Assembly: GCA_017461725.1 (NCBI GenBank)
Contig: JAFTXG010000026.1
Location: forward strand, 1 to 64,000
From: Lachnospiraceae bacterium
Lineage (GTDB): Bacteria > Bacillota > Clostridia > Lachnospirales > Lachnospiraceae
Reading direction: 5' to 3'
DNA: 64,000 nt
The position numbers and the translations under genes are program-made. How positions within the stretch are numbered: the stretch's first letter is position 1; the number at the start of each line of letters is the position of its first letter. The notes beneath the pieces were generated by a model. It did no database searches, was not told the origin of the DNA, and saw nothing but the letters and a program-made list of their open reading frames with translations. Shown here piece after piece: positions 1-9,558 of the stretch.

Positions 1-120
1 CCGTATACAAACGGATACACGGAAGGTCCGAACAATGCCATCAAGGTAATCAAGCGAAATGCCTTTGGTTATCGGAACTTTGACAACTTTAGAAAGCGGA
101 TATTCCTTGCATTAACATAA
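1..120 (+). mobile_element. 3' end of an ISL3-family transposase (partial at window edge)
   Basis: An open frame runs from the window edge to a TAA stop at 118-120 and encodes 39 residues. They include GxxEGxNNxIKVIKR and AFGYRNFDNFRKRI, the typical C-terminus of ISL3-family DDE transposases. The rest of the gene lies to the left, outside the window. A 7-bp stem (122-128 with 143-149) follows the stop and may end its transcription. A terminal inverted repeat candidate lies 40 bp further on. The family call rests on recognised C-terminal wording only. Confidence 0.75.
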
Positions 121-157
121 ACGAGGCACAGGAATAATCCCATGCCTCGAAAATATT

Positions 158-183
158 TTACCCCAACTCTTGACAAAGAGCCC
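158..183. repeat. Candidate right terminal inverted repeat of the ISL3-like element
   Basis: Read on the minus strand this begins GGGCTCTTTGTCAAGAGTT, which resembles ISL3-family termini (GGSTCTTTG-type ends). It lies just outside the transposase stop codon and just before the tuf terminator. The matching left end is outside the window, so the exact boundary and the target duplication cannot be set. Confidence 0.55.
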
Positions 184-189
184 TTTTTT

Positions 190-228
190 CCATACAAAAA
201 GGCTCCCCGGAAAACTCCGGGAAGCCTT
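190..228 (-). terminator. Rho-independent terminator of the str operon / tuf
   Basis: On the minus strand a G+C-rich stem (AAGGCT..CCGG with CCGG..AGCCTT, arms about 199-210 and 216-227) is followed by a T run. It begins 24 bp past the tuf stop codon, so it ends tuf transcription and probably that of the whole str operon. Confidence 0.85.
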
Positions 229-251
229 GATTTTGTTAGGTTTTTTCGAGA

Positions 252-1445
252 TTACTCGATGATCTTTGCTACGGTACCAGCACCTACGGTACGGCCACCC
301 TCACGGATAGCGAAACGCAGACCCTCTTCCATAGCTACGGGCTTGATCAGCTCAACGCTCATCTCTACGTTGTCACCAGGCATACACATCTCTACGCCTG
401 CGGGCAGCTGGCACAGACCGGTAACGTCAGTTGTACGGAAGTAGAACTGAGGTCTGTAGTTGTTGAAGAAAGGAGTATGACGACCACCCTCGTCCTTGCT
501 CAGAACGTAAACCTGAGCAGTGAACTTGGTGTGAGGGTTAACAGTACCGGGCTTAACCAGACACTGTCCTCTCTCGATCTCGGTTCTCTGAACACCACGA
601 AGCAGAGCACCAATGTTATCACCAGCCTGGCCCTCGTCCAGCAGCTTGTGGAACATCTCAACACCGGTACATACTACGGAACGCTTCTCGTCCTTCAGAC
701 CAACGATCTCAACGGTATCGGATACATGGATAACACCACGCTCTACACGGCCGGTAGCAACGGTACCACGACCGGTGATGGAGAATACGTCCTCAACGGG
801 CATCAGGAAAGGCTTGTCAACATCACGCTCGGGATCGGGAATGTAACCCTCGATCTCGTCGAACAGCTCAAGGATCTTATCGCCCCACTTGCTGTCGGGA
901 TCCTGCAGTGCCATCAGAGCGGAACCCTGGATAATAGGAGTGTCATCTCCGGGGAACTCGTACTCGTTCAGCAGCTCACGGATCTCCATGTCTACCAGCT
1001 CAAGCAGCTCCTCGTCATCAACCATATCACACTTGTTCATGAATACTACAACGTAGGGAACACCTACCTGACGAGCAAGCAGGATGTGCTCACGGGTCTG
1101 AGCCATAACACCATCGGTAGCAGCTACAACAAGGATAGCATCATCCATCTGTGCAGCACCGGTGATCATGTTCTTAACGTAGTCAGCATGTCCGGGGCAG
1201 TCAACGTGTGCGTAGTGACGGTTGGGGGTCTCGTACTCTACGTGAGAGGTGGAGATTGTGATACCACGTGCACGCTCCTCGGGAGCCTTGTCGATCTTGT
1301 CGAATGCAACCTGCTCGCCCAGACCATATCTCTTGTTCAGAGTGTAGGTGATAGCAGCGGTCAGAGTGGTCTTACCATGGTCAACGTGGCCAATGGTACC
1401 AATGTTACAATGGGGCTTGCTTCTTTCGAATTTAGCTTTAGCCAT
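252..1445 (-). CDS. tuf: Elongation factor Tu
   Basis: EF-Tu is the GTPase that delivers aminoacyl-tRNA to the ribosomal A site. The 397-residue protein is full length. G1 is GHVDHGKTT at residues 19-27, G3 is DCPGH near residue 82, and G4 is NKCD near residue 137; the beta-barrel domains 2 and 3 follow. A GGAGG site lies 8 bp before the ATG. It is the last gene of the rpsL-rpsG-fusA-tuf order and also has its own consensus-like promoter in the 107-bp gap after fusA, which fits the high demand for EF-Tu. Nothing in it looks unusual. Confidence 0.98.
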   Translation of the reverse strand: MAKAKFERSKPHCNIGTIGHVDHGKTTLTAAITYTLNKRYGLGEQVAFDKIDKAPEERARGITISTSHVEYETPNRHYAHVDCPGHADYVKNMITGAAQMDDAILVVAATDGVMAQTREHILLARQVGVPYVVVFMNKCDMVDDEELLELVDMEIRELLNEYEFPGDDTPIIQGSALMALQDPDSKWGDKILELFDEIEGYIPDPERDVDKPFLMPVEDVFSITGRGTVATGRVERGVIHVSDTVEIVGLKDEKRSVVCTGVEMFHKLLDEGQAGDNIGALLRGVQRTEIERGQCLVKPGTVNPHTKFTAQVYVLSKDEGGRHTPFFNNYRPQFYFRTTDVTGLCQLPAGVEMCMPGDNVEMSVELIKPVAMEEGLRFAIREGGRTVGAGTVAKIIE

Positions 1446-1511
1446 TTTGAAATCCTCCTTAAACTTTCCCTAATCAGGGTGTTTTCATAGTTTGCAAATT
1501 AAACTGAGTTT

Positions 1512-1540
1512 ATTATATTGCATAAGTCTTTATTTTTCAA
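1512..1540 (-). promoter_or_regulatory. Promoter for tuf
   Basis: On the minus strand TTGAAA (1535-1540) and TATAAT (1512-1517) are separated by 17 bp, in the fusA-tuf gap. This would allow tuf to be transcribed separately from the rest of the str operon. Confidence 0.7.
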
Positions 1541-1552
1541 GACTTATTTCAA

Positions 1553-3670
1553 TTATTTTGCCTTTTCAGCAAGAACTTTTTCCTGTACGTTCTTCGGAAC
1601 CTTCTCATAGTTGTTGAAGAACATGGAATAGGATGCACGACCCTGAGTCTTGGAACGAAGGTCGGTAGCATATCCGAACATCTCTGCCAGGGGAACGTAT
1701 CCCTTGATCAGCTTAGCGCCGTTGATGTCCTCGAATGCCTCGATACGACCACGGCGGGAGTTGATATCACCGATAACATCGCCCATGTACTGCTCGGGGG
1801 TGCTAACCTCTACTCGCATGATAGGCTCAAGGAGTACGGGGTTGGACTTTCTCATCGCCTCTTTGAATGCCATGGAACCAGCAATGTGGAATGCCATCTC
1901 GGAGGAGTCAACCTCATGGTAGGAACCGTCGTAGCAGTTTGCCTTAACACCCAGTACCTCGTATCCGCCCAGAATACCGGACTTCATCGCCTCCTGGATA
2001 CCGGAATCTACTGCGGGGATGTATTCCTTGGGAATAGCACCACCGACAACGGTGCTTACAAACTCATAGGTCTTATCGCTGTTAGGATCCATGGGCTCGA
2101 AGATAACCTTACAGTGTCCGTACTGACCACGACCACCGGACTGCTTAGCGTACTTGGAGTCAACCTCTGCGCGACCGCCGAAGGTCTCCTTGTATGCTAC
2201 CTGAGGCTTACCAACGTTAGCCTCTACCTTGAACTCACGAAGCAGACGGTCAACGATGATCTCCAGGTGAAGCTCACCCATACCAGCGATGATGGTCTGT
2301 CCGGTCTCATGGTTGGTGGATACACGGAAGGTAGGATCTTCCTCTGCAAGCTTTGCAAGAGCCTCACCCATCTTGTCCTGACCAGCCTTGGTCTTAGGCT
2401 CGATAGCGATATCGATAACGGGCTCGGGGAACTCCATGGACTCAAGGATTACGGGGTGCTGATCATCGCACAGGGTATCACCGGTGGTGGTGAACTTACA
2501 GCCTACTGCTGCTGCGATATCGCCGGAGTAAACCTTGTCCAGCTCTGCTCTCTTGTTCGCGTGCATCTGAAGGATACGTCCGATACGCTCCTTCTTGCCC
2601 TTAGTTGCGTTCAGTACGTAAGAACCGGAGTTCATCGTACCGGAGTAAACGCGGAAATATGCCAGCTTACCAACGAAGGGGTCTGTCATAATCTTGAATG
2701 CCAGAGCGGAGAAAGGCTCATCGTCGGATGAGTGTCTCTCAATCTCGTTTCCGTCCATGTCAACACCCTTGATCGCGGGGATGTCGATGGGGGAGGGCAT
2801 ATACTGAAGAATCGCATCCAGAAGCTTCTGTACGCCTCTGTTACGATATGCGGAACCACAGCATACAGGTACTGCTGTACACTCGCAGGTTCCCTTGCGC
2901 AGCGCTGCCTTCAGCTCATCAACGGAAGGCTCCTCACCCTCCAGGTAAGCCATCATCAGGTCATCGTCAAGCTCGCAGATCTTCTCTACCAGCTCAGTAC
3001 GATACAGCTCTGCATCGTCCTGCATATCTGCAGGAATGTCGGTAACGGTGATATTCTCACCCTTATCATCGTGATAAATATAAGCCTTCATCTCGAACAG
3101 GTCGATGATGCCCTTGAACTCATCCTCCTTGCCGATAGGCAGCTCGAGAATGATGGCATTCTTACGAAGTCTGTTACGGATCTGGTCTACAGCACCATAG
3201 AAATCTGCACCCATGATATCCATCTTGTTGATGAATGCCATACGGGGTACATTGTAGGTGTCAGCCTGACGCCATACGTTCTCAGACTGAGGCTCTACAC
3301 CACCCTTAGCACAGAATACACCAACCGCACCGTCAAGTACACGCAGGGAACGCTCAACCTCTACGGTGAAGTCTACGTGTCCAGGGGTATCGATGATGTT
3401 GATACGATGCTCAAGAGCACCGGGCTTGGTCTTGGTGAACTCCTGCTGAGTCCAGTGGCAAGTGGTAGCTGCAGATGTGATGGTAATACCACGCTCCTGC
3501 TCCTGGGCCATCCAGTCCATGGTAGCGGTACCTTCGTGGGTATCACCGATCTTGTAGTTAACACCGGTATAGTACAGAATACGCTCGGACAGGGTAGTCT
3601 TACCTGCATCGATGTGCGCCATAATACCAATGTTTCTGGTTCTCTCCAATGGATATTCTCTTCCAGCCAA
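1553..3670 (-). CDS. fusA: Elongation factor G
   Basis: EF-G is the GTPase that drives translocation and, with RRF, ribosome recycling. The start chosen is a TTG codon (3668-3670, giving [13 protein letters not shown]). It lies 8 bp after GGAGG, whereas a longer reading frame begins inside that ribosome-binding site. The product is 705 residues, normal for bacterial EF-G. The P-loop AHIDAGKTT is at residues 18-26, followed by DTPGHVDF and NKMD, then the EF-G domains II-V. It lies 33 bp after rpsG and is part of the str operon. Confidence 0.97.
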   Translation of the reverse strand: MAGREYPLERTRNIGIMAHIDAGKTTLSERILYYTGVNYKIGDTHEGTATMDWMAQEQERGITITSAATTCHWTQQEFTKTKPGALEHRINIIDTPGHVDFTVEVERSLRVLDGAVGVFCAKGGVEPQSENVWRQADTYNVPRMAFINKMDIMGADFYGAVDQIRNRLRKNAIILELPIGKEDEFKGIIDLFEMKAYIYHDDKGENITVTDIPADMQDDAELYRTELVEKICELDDDLMMAYLEGEEPSVDELKAALRKGTCECTAVPVCCGSAYRNRGVQKLLDAILQYMPSPIDIPAIKGVDMDGNEIERHSSDDEPFSALAFKIMTDPFVGKLAYFRVYSGTMNSGSYVLNATKGKKERIGRILQMHANKRAELDKVYSGDIAAAVGCKFTTTGDTLCDDQHPVILESMEFPEPVIDIAIEPKTKAGQDKMGEALAKLAEEDPTFRVSTNHETGQTIIAGMGELHLEIIVDRLLREFKVEANVGKPQVAYKETFGGRAEVDSKYAKQSGGRGQYGHCKVIFEPMDPNSDKTYEFVSTVVGGAIPKEYIPAVDSGIQEAMKSGILGGYEVLGVKANCYDGSYHEVDSSEMAFHIAGSMAFKEAMRKSNPVLLEPIMRVEVSTPEQYMGDVIGDINSRRGRIEAFEDINGAKLIKGYVPLAEMFGYATDLRSKTQGRASYSMFFNNYEKVPKNVQEKVLAEKAK

Positions 3671-3703
3671 AGGTAATTCCTCCTTTATCAAACAAAGCGG
3701 TGA

Positions 3704-4174
3704 TTAGAAGCGATAGTGAGCAAATGCCTTGTTTGCCTCTGCCATCTTGTGCATATCTTCTTTTCTCTTAACCGCGGAGCCGGTGTTGTTTGCTGCATCC
3801 ATGATCTCGTTAGCGAGTCTCTCTTCCTGAGTCTTCTCGCCTCTCTTACGGGAGAACATGGTCAGCCAACGAAGCGCCAGAGCCTGTCTTCTGTCGGGCT
3901 TAACCTCGATCGGCACCTGGTAGGTAGCACCACCTACACGCTTTGCCTTAACCTCGAGCATAGGCATGATGTTGTTCATAGCCTCCTCGAATACTTCTAC
4001 TGCGGGCTTGCCAGTCTTCGCCTCTACGCGCTCGAAAGCACCGTAAACGATCTTCTGTGCAACACCCTTCTTTCCATCCAACATAATGTTGTTGATCAGC
4101 TTGGTCACAACTTTATTGTTGTAGATAGGATCTGCTAATACTTCTCTTTTCTGGGTATGTCCTTTACGTGGCAC
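3704..4174 (-). CDS. rpsG: 30S ribosomal protein S7
   Basis: S7 is a primary 16S rRNA-binding protein that nucleates the 30S head. The 156-residue product has the family N-terminus MPRKGH and the conserved [19 protein letters not shown] and [10 protein letters not shown] blocks. It starts at GTG, preceded by AAGGAGGG with 7 bp spacing. The 203-bp gap after rpsL contains two short hairpins; in enterobacteria this gap carries the S7 translational repressor site, but equivalence here is only a guess. Confidence 0.97.
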   Translation of the reverse strand: MPRKGHTQKREVLADPIYNNKVVTKLINNIMLDGKKGVAQKIVYGAFERVEAKTGKPAVEVFEEAMNNIMPMLEVKAKRVGGATYQVPIEVKPDRRQALALRWLTMFSRKRGEKTQEERLANEIMDAANNTGSAVKRKEDMHKMAEANKAFAHYRF

Positions 4175-4377
4175 GTTACTTCCCTCCTTAATTATGATAC
4201 CGGCTCATTTCTCGCCGGCCGGACACGATTTCTGTCCGAATTAAATCCTCGGTACTCACACAATCAAGCATGTTCGCGCTCGGTTTCTATCATTTAACGC
4301 CTGCAACCTACAGGAAAAAATGCTTCCATTCCGTGCACTACACAAATCTTAAACTGTGAAACTAAAAATTACCGAAA

Positions 4378-4791
4378 TTACTTCTTAGGACGCTTTGCGC
4401 CGTACTTGGAACGAGCCTGACGTCTGTTTGCAACGCCTGCTGTATCCAGGGTTCCTCTGATGATGTGGTAACGGGTACCGGGCAAGTCCTTTACACGGCC
4501 GCCACGAATCAGAACAACGCTGTGCTCCTGAAGATTGTGACCTTCACCGGGAATGTAGCTGGTTACTTCGATTCCGTTGGAAAGACGAACTCTGGCAATC
4601 TTTCTGAGTGCGGAGTTAGGTTTCTTAGGGGTAGTCGTCTTAACTGCGGTACAAACGCCACGCTTCTGAGGAGAGCTAACATCGGTAGCTTTCTTCTGCA
4701 GGGAGTTAAAACCCTTCTGCAATGCGGGTGCGGTGGACTTCTTCTCAGACGTCTGTCTTCCCTTTCTCACTAACTGGTTGAATGTAGGCAT
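4378..4791 (-). CDS. rpsL: 30S ribosomal protein S12
   Basis: S12 is the decoding-centre protein of the 30S subunit. The start is the ATG at 4789-4791 ([12 protein letters not shown]), 8 bp after AGGAGG. An upstream in-frame GTG overlaps that site and is rejected. The 137-residue product carries [12 protein letters not shown] and GGRVKDLPG, with the lysines whose change gives streptomycin resistance in other bacteria, so this allele looks drug-sensitive. It is the first gene of the str operon, under a consensus promoter. Confidence 0.97.
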   Translation of the reverse strand: MPTFNQLVRKGRQTSEKKSTAPALQKGFNSLQKKATDVSSPQKRGVCTAVKTTTPKKPNSALRKIARVRLSNGIEVTSYIPGEGHNLQEHSVVLIRGGRVKDLPGTRYHIIRGTLDTAGVANRRQARSKYGAKRPKK

Positions 4792-4892
4792 TCTTTTCAC
4801 CTCCTGTGGTTTTTCGATTCTTTTGCCTGATGGTTGCTGTTCATCAGCGTTTTACGCACACAAAATACTACGCATTTTGCGCACGCTGTTAT

Positions 4893-4921
4893 ATTATAGC
4901 GATTGTGCCGTTTCTTGTCAA
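4893..4921 (-). promoter_or_regulatory. Consensus promoter of the str operon
   Basis: On the minus strand a perfect TTGACA (4916-4921), a 17-bp spacer and a perfect TATAAT (4893-4898) lie about 100 bp before rpsL. This is a very strong housekeeping promoter, as expected for rpsL-rpsG-fusA-tuf. Confidence 0.85.
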
Positions 4922-5033
4922 GCACTAAGTTTGATTTTTTTCCCCAGAAAGCACATATACCATCACAATGTAACAACTGACAAACTGCGCCACCGGCAGC
5001 CGTCCGGTCGTTTTTTAATGCGTGGACAAATAT

Positions 5034-5786
5034 CTATGAGGGCGTATACTCCACCCCCACCAGCATCAGCCCCTTCGCCGGTGCCGTCGGTCCGGCGTTC
5101 TTTCGGTTCTTCGCCGCCAGAATATCCCTGATCTCCTCCGGTCTCATTGCCCCTTTTCCCACCTCAATCAGTGTTCCGGTGATGATCCGCACCATATTCT
5201 GCAGGAATCCGTCTCCGGTGACCCGGATCACCAGCTCATCCGCCTCCTCGATAATCTCCAGTGAATCGATCCGACGCACCGCAGACTTTTTAAAGGACGG
5301 ATTACCGCAGAAGGAGGTAAAGTCGTGGATGCCGCGAAGGTATTCCGCCGCACGGCGCATTGCTTCTATATTTAATGAAGGAAGGGGTTCCAGCACCGTG
5401 ACCTGCCTCCGGTCAAACACCGGTTTTGCATCCCCGATGTACAGCCGATATTGATATGTCTTTCTCACCGCACTCAGGCGGGCATGAAACCGTTCCGGCA
5501 CCTCGCAGATCTCCGTCACCGCAATATCCTCCGAAAGCAAGTCATTGAGCTTCCTCCTGAATTCTGCTGGATCGACCGCCGTTTTTAACTTCACATTGGC
5601 CACCTGGCCCATGGCATGGACCCCCGCGTCGGTCCGACCGGAACCGTGGACCTCCACCGCCTGGCCCGCAATCCGACTGATTGCGCTCTCTAACTTGCCC
5701 TGGATCGTGTTTTCTGTATTGCCCTGCTTCTGCCAGCCACTGTAGCGCGTTCCGTCATAACGGATCACCATCTTTAAGTTCTGCAT
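5034..5786 (-). CDS. truA: tRNA pseudouridine(38-40) synthase TruA
   Basis: TruA isomerises uridines 38-40 in the anticodon arm of many tRNAs. The 250-residue protein has the N-terminal VIRYDGTRYSGWQ block and the catalytic motif GRTDAGVHA, whose aspartate is residue 53. The C-terminal half carries the FLQNMVR-type motif. GGGAGG lies 7 bp before the ATG. Its stop is about 240 bp upstream of the rpsL start, on the same strand. Confidence 0.95.
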   Translation of the reverse strand: MQNLKMVIRYDGTRYSGWQKQGNTENTIQGKLESAISRIAGQAVEVHGSGRTDAGVHAMGQVANVKLKTAVDPAEFRRKLNDLLSEDIAVTEICEVPERFHARLSAVRKTYQYRLYIGDAKPVFDRRQVTVLEPLPSLNIEAMRRAAEYLRGIHDFTSFCGNPSFKKSAVRRIDSLEIIEEADELVIRVTGDGFLQNMVRIITGTLIEVGKGAMRPEEIRDILAAKNRKNAGPTAPAKGLMLVGVEYTPS

Positions 5787-5875
5787 TTTTTCGCCTCCCG
5801 TTAAAACCTCGCAAAATGTGAAGACTGCACAAATTTTCGCTTTTTCGACCTTGTTTTTAATTTAGTACAATCCAC

Positions 5876-6034
5876 TTATCCACATTATCCACAAAAGTTA
5901 TCCACAATCAAAACCCCTTATTTTTCCTAGTTTTTCAAGTTATACACCGAGTTATCCACATTATCCACAAAGATAAAGACTTTTTCTGTGGATTAGTATT
6001 TTTTGTCAAGCCCAAACAGATGTTTTGTGGATAT
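5876..6034. promoter_or_regulatory. DnaA-box cluster (possible replication-origin or DnaA-titration site)
   Basis: The 401-bp gap 5787-6187 contains five perfect TTATCCACA boxes at 5876-5884, 5885-5893, 5898-5906, 5952-5960 and 5961-5969, all in the same orientation. One-mismatch boxes lie at 5940-5948, and in reverse orientation at 5987-5995 and 6026-6034. The spacers are A+T-rich. TTATNCACA is the established DnaA-binding consensus. No dnaA or dnaN gene is in the window. The site may be oriC, part of it, or a DnaA-titrating cluster of the kind described in Bacillus. The rest of the gap shows nothing else. Confidence 0.8.
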
Positions 6035-6187
6035 CTCCGAAAATACGTCATTTCGACAAAAAGAAACTTTTTTCTCTTGACAAAACGGGACGAAACGCAT
6101 TTACCGCATCTCGTCCCGTATTTTCGCTTTTATTCACATTGCATTCCGGAAAATTTTCTTTCGTACCCCGGATCACCCCAGCAGCAT

Positions 6188-7717
6188 TTACGGCATCACA
6201 CTGACCGCACAGTAGATATCCGCGTAATTCAAGCTGGAGATACATACGCCAAGGCTCTCGTTCGCCGCGTGAATGATCTGACCGTTTCCGATATAGATCG
6301 CCACATGGTAAACCACACCGTTACGCGCATAGAAGATCATATCTCCCGGTCTGATCTGATCCAGGCTGACTCTGGTTCCGCAGTTCGCCTGATAGCCGGA
6401 ATAATGGGGAAGTGAATATCCATAGTGACCATACACCAGCATGGTAAATCCGGAACAGTCCACTCCGTTCGTCAAGCTCTCGCCGCCCCACACATAGGGA
6501 ACTCCCAGGAACTGCTTTGCGTAGTTAATCAAAGAGTTGCGCTCTGCAGATGCCGCCGCTGCTGCCGCTGCTGCCGCTGCCGCCTCAGCTTTACGGCGTT
6601 CTTCCTCTGCGGCCGCCTCTTCCGCTCGTTTCGCAGCTTCCTCTGCCGCCTTGCGCTCTTCCTCGGCCTTCCGTCTGGCTTCCTCTGCCGCCTGTGCCGC
6701 TGCTTTTTTCTCCGCCTCGATGGCCGCGATCTCTTCCAGCGAAAGAGCCGTATCAAACTCAACGTACACGGTCACGTACTGCTTTGCCACATAACCGGAT
6801 ACATCGTTACCCTGATCATCCTTACCCAGAGTAATGTGGACGAACTCATCTCCGCTCTCCACGATCTCCTTGACCGCGTAGATTTCACCTTCCCACAGGT
6901 TGGTGATGATGTTATCACCCTCAAGTGTGGGCGTCTCACGCAGACGCAAGCCACCGGCATTTACCCGGGCAAAGATCTTTCCAATCTTCACCGCCAGTGC
7001 CTCAGCCTCATCTCCGGTCACAAAATAGTCTGCCTTGATATAGCCCTTGACACTTCCGGACTCCATGTAATACCAGAGACCGCCCTCACCTTCGACGCGA
7101 TCCAGGATCGTCGCCGCACAGTGATTGTAAATACGTCCGACGATCTCGCCGTCAACTGTGGACGGTGCCGTGCGCACATTGACAAAGCTGTCCACGATGG
7201 TAATCTCCGTCACCGCGATATCCTCGTAAGGTGACGGTGCCTCGGTGGGCGCCTCCGTCGGCGGCTCCGTGGGTGCTTCGGTCGATGGTTCCGTCGGCGG
7301 CTCCGTGGGTGCCTCCGTCGGCTCCTCGGCAGGTGCTTCCGTAGTTTCCTCCGCAGAGGGCTCAATCGGGTCCTGCGAACCGGCGCCTCGATCGATTATA
7401 TCATTCAATGCTGCATACGTCTCTTCATTTCCAGTCAGCAACACCCCGTCCAGCCCCAGGTGTCTGAGCATCTGATAGCCGCTGCTGACCCCGACGCTCC
7501 CACCGCTGCTCTGTGCAGATAAAAAGTGTGAAAGCTCCTCGTCAGCATTTTCCATCGTTTCATAATACTTGTCCAGCGAAACCGAGATCCCTGCCATCGC
7601 AGAATCCACCGCTGCCTCACCGCCAGCTTTCGCCGATTCCGTCAGACCTCCCCAGGCCAGCAGAGAACCGCCGAGCAGCAAAGCAAACGCCGCTGTCTTA
7701 ATCCCCTTCTTGTGCAT
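6188..7717 (-). CDS. Secreted SH3b / NlpC-P60 peptidoglycan hydrolase
   Basis: This is a predicted cell-wall hydrolase that cleaves stem peptides (D-Glu to diamino-acid type). The start is the ATG at 7717, 6 bp after AAAGGGGG. Of 509 residues, about 1-31 are a signal peptide. A Thr/Pro/Glu-rich stretch of APTEPPTE-like repeats lies near 120-165. Two SH3b-like domains follow (about 180-245 and 255-320), then an Ala/Glu/Lys/Arg coiled-coil ending in a poly-Ala run (325-395). The NlpC/P60 domain is C-terminal, with Cys near 421 (DCSGF), His near 471 (HVAIYIG) and a third polar His near 483. A perfect promoter lies upstream. It is probably a housekeeping wall or division hydrolase. Confidence 0.92.
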   Translation of the reverse strand: MHKKGIKTAAFALLLGGSLLAWGGLTESAKAGGEAAVDSAMAGISVSLDKYYETMENADEELSHFLSAQSSGGSVGVSSGYQMLRHLGLDGVLLTGNEETYAALNDIIDRGAGSQDPIEPSAEETTEAPAEEPTEAPTEPPTEPSTEAPTEPPTEAPTEAPSPYEDIAVTEITIVDSFVNVRTAPSTVDGEIVGRIYNHCAATILDRVEGEGGLWYYMESGSVKGYIKADYFVTGDEAEALAVKIGKIFARVNAGGLRLRETPTLEGDNIITNLWEGEIYAVKEIVESGDEFVHITLGKDDQGNDVSGYVAKQYVTVYVEFDTALSLEEIAAIEAEKKAAAQAAEEARRKAEEERKAAEEAAKRAEEAAAEEERRKAEAAAAAAAAAAASAERNSLINYAKQFLGVPYVWGGESLTNGVDCSGFTMLVYGHYGYSLPHYSGYQANCGTRVSLDQIRPGDMIFYARNGVVYHVAIYIGNGQIIHAANESLGVCISSLNYADIYCAVSVMP

Positions 7718-7768
7718 CAAAATCCCCCTTTTGTACTCATAAAAATGCTCCAAATTACTTCATTTTAA

Positions 7769-7797
7769 ATTATAACCTGTACAAAAAGGTTTGTCAA
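7769..7797 (-). promoter_or_regulatory. Consensus promoter of the NlpC/P60 gene
   Basis: On the minus strand TTGACA (7792-7797) and TATAAT (7769-7774) are both perfect, with a 17-bp spacer. They lie about 50 bp before the start codon of the wall hydrolase. Confidence 0.85.
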
Positions 7798-7923
7798 TGC
7801 GTGGAAGAAATTGTCAGCGCTGCATCTGCAAGACGATCTTTGGTCAATATAGCGGCAGGAATCCGAAGATCCCCGCCGCGTTTTGTCAAACAATGTTTAT
7901 CTTTTCCGCTGAACTTCCGTACC

Positions 7924-9309
7924 TCAACATTCATGACCGGGCACCGACGGCAGTCCGTCAAAGCCTCTCTGCAGGTCCTCCTCGGTGGGAACATAATCCT
8001 GCATCAGTCCGTCATTAAACTTCTGGTAAGCCACCATGTCGAAATATCCGGTGCCGGTCAGACCGAATACAATGGTCTTCTCCTCTCCGGTCTCCTTGCA
8101 CTTCATCGCCTCGTCAATGGCCACGCGGATCGCATGGCTGCTCTCCGGAGCGGGCAGAATACCCTCAACCTTCGCGAACATCTGAGCCGCCTCGAATACG
8201 GAGGTCTGCTCCACTGCCACCGCCTCCATCAGTCCGTCGTGATACAGCTGGGACAGGATCGGGTTCATGCCGTGGTAGCGAAGTCCGCCCGCATGATTGG
8301 AGGAGGGGATGAAATTGCTGCCCAGCGTGTGCATCTTCGCAAGAGGGCAAACCATTCCGGTGTCGCAGTAATCGTATGCGAATTTACCTCTGGTGAAGCT
8401 GGGGCAGGATGCCGGCTCCACCGCAATAAATCGATAATCCCGCTCGCCGCGCAGCTTTTCGCCCATAAAGGGAGCGATCAGACCGCCCAGGTTGGAACCG
8501 CCGCCGGCACAGCCGATGATCACATCGGGAACGATCCCGTATTTGTCCAGCGCCGCCTTGGTCTCCAGGCCGATGACCGACTGGTGAAGCATTACCTGAT
8601 TGAGCACACTGCCCAGCACATAGCGGTATCCGTCAAGGTTAGTAGCGGTCTCCACTGCCTCGGAGATGGCACAGCCGAGGCTGCCGGTGGTTCCGGGATG
8701 CCGTTCCAAAATCTCTCTGCCCACCTTGGTGGTCTCGGAGGGTGAAGGAGTCACTGACGCGCCGTAGGTCCTCATGATCTCACGGCGGAAAGGCTTCTGC
8801 TCGTAGGAAACCTTTACCATGAACACCTTACAGTCAAGCCCCAGATATGCGCAGGCCATGGAGAGCGCAGTGCCCCACTGACCGGCTCCGGTCTCGGTGG
8901 TCACGCCCTTAAGGCCCTGATTCTTTGCGTAATACGCCTGGGCAATCGCAGAATTCAGTTTGTGGCTGCCGCTGGTATTATTTCCCTCAAATTTATAGTA
9001 GATTTTCGCCGGAGTCTGAAGCTTTTCCTCCAGGCAGTACGCGCGCACCAGCGGTGACGGGCGGTACATCTTATAGAAATTGCGGATCTCGTCGGGGATC
9101 GGGAAGTAGGCAGTGGTGTCATCCAGCTCCTGCCGGATCAGCTCATCGCAGAATACCGGCCGCAGATCCTCATATCCCATGGGCTCCAGGGTTTTCGCGT
9201 TAAGCAGTGGTGCAGGCTTATTCTTCATATCAGCCCGAAGGTTATACCAACTTGTAGGCATCTCGTTTTCTTCCAGATAGATCTTGTAAGGAATTTCTTT
9301 CTTGCTCAT
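7924..9309 (-). CDS. trpB: Tryptophan synthase beta chain, TrpB2-type
   Basis: This is a PLP enzyme of the TrpB2 (stand-alone TrpB-like) class, which joins indole and serine to make tryptophan. Its 461 residues exceed the roughly 400 of classic TrpB; the N-terminal extension with MPTSWYNL is typical of TrpB2. The PLP lysine is K117 in SGSHKLN. The phosphate loop is CAGGGSN, and EGILPAPESSHA lies near the C-terminus. No trpA is adjacent, so it probably salvages indole or works with a distant subunit. GGAGGG precedes the ATG. The tryptophan-specific T-box leader upstream shows direct control by uncharged tRNA-Trp. Confidence 0.93.
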   Translation of the reverse strand: MSKKEIPYKIYLEENEMPTSWYNLRADMKNKPAPLLNAKTLEPMGYEDLRPVFCDELIRQELDDTTAYFPIPDEIRNFYKMYRPSPLVRAYCLEEKLQTPAKIYYKFEGNNTSGSHKLNSAIAQAYYAKNQGLKGVTTETGAGQWGTALSMACAYLGLDCKVFMVKVSYEQKPFRREIMRTYGASVTPSPSETTKVGREILERHPGTTGSLGCAISEAVETATNLDGYRYVLGSVLNQVMLHQSVIGLETKAALDKYGIVPDVIIGCAGGGSNLGGLIAPFMGEKLRGERDYRFIAVEPASCPSFTRGKFAYDYCDTGMVCPLAKMHTLGSNFIPSSNHAGGLRYHGMNPILSQLYHDGLMEAVAVEQTSVFEAAQMFAKVEGILPAPESSHAIRVAIDEAMKCKETGEEKTIVFGLTGTGYFDMVAYQKFNDGLMQDYVPTEEDLQRGFDGLPSVPGHEC

Positions 9310-9558
9310 GTCTGACCCTCCATTTTAATGTAGTGTGGTGTGATGTCTGGGGGAAGGAAGTTGTGCTGTGTTATAAACTGATTGCTCCGTTGCCTTACGG
9401 CAACTCCCACAATTGCCGCTATCATTACAATAAATGTGTCACTGGCACATTTTTTGCATGCTTGACATCGTAATCCGGGCTATCGCCCTACTTACTCATG
9501 AACGCTTATCCCTCCAAATGTCCGAACGACCCTGCAAGCAAGCTTGCGTTCGTTCGGC
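9310..9558 (-). other. Distal leader between the T-box terminator and trpB2
   Basis: This 249-bp stretch follows the T-box terminator and has no convincing gene. It contains a stem-loop (9522-9529 with 9550-9557), a 13-bp GC element CGGGCTATCGCCC at 9477-9489 whose core recurs at about 27.2 and 27.3 kb, and a small hairpin GTTGCC/GGCAAC at 9389-9404. The role is unknown. Confidence 0.5.

Noticed and set aside
477-1490. Long plus-strand open frame across tuf, and similar ones across fusA, rpsG and most minus-strand genes
   Set aside because: They are antisense shadows of well-identified genes, with no ribosome-binding sites and low-complexity or unlikely translations.
3671-3691. Seven-codon N-terminal extension of EF-G
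   Set aside because: It starts inside the AAAGGAGG ribosome-binding site; the TTG at 3668-3670 has correct spacing and gives the normal EF-G N-terminus.
4175-4377. Separate promoter or S7 repressor RNA between rpsL and rpsG
   Set aside because: Short hairpins are present, but I see no convincing promoter or match to the enterobacterial S7 site, so it is not listed as a feature.
7801-8745. 314-codon plus-strand frame opposite trpB2
   Set aside because: It is antisense to a clear TrpB2 and has no recognisable domain or start signal.
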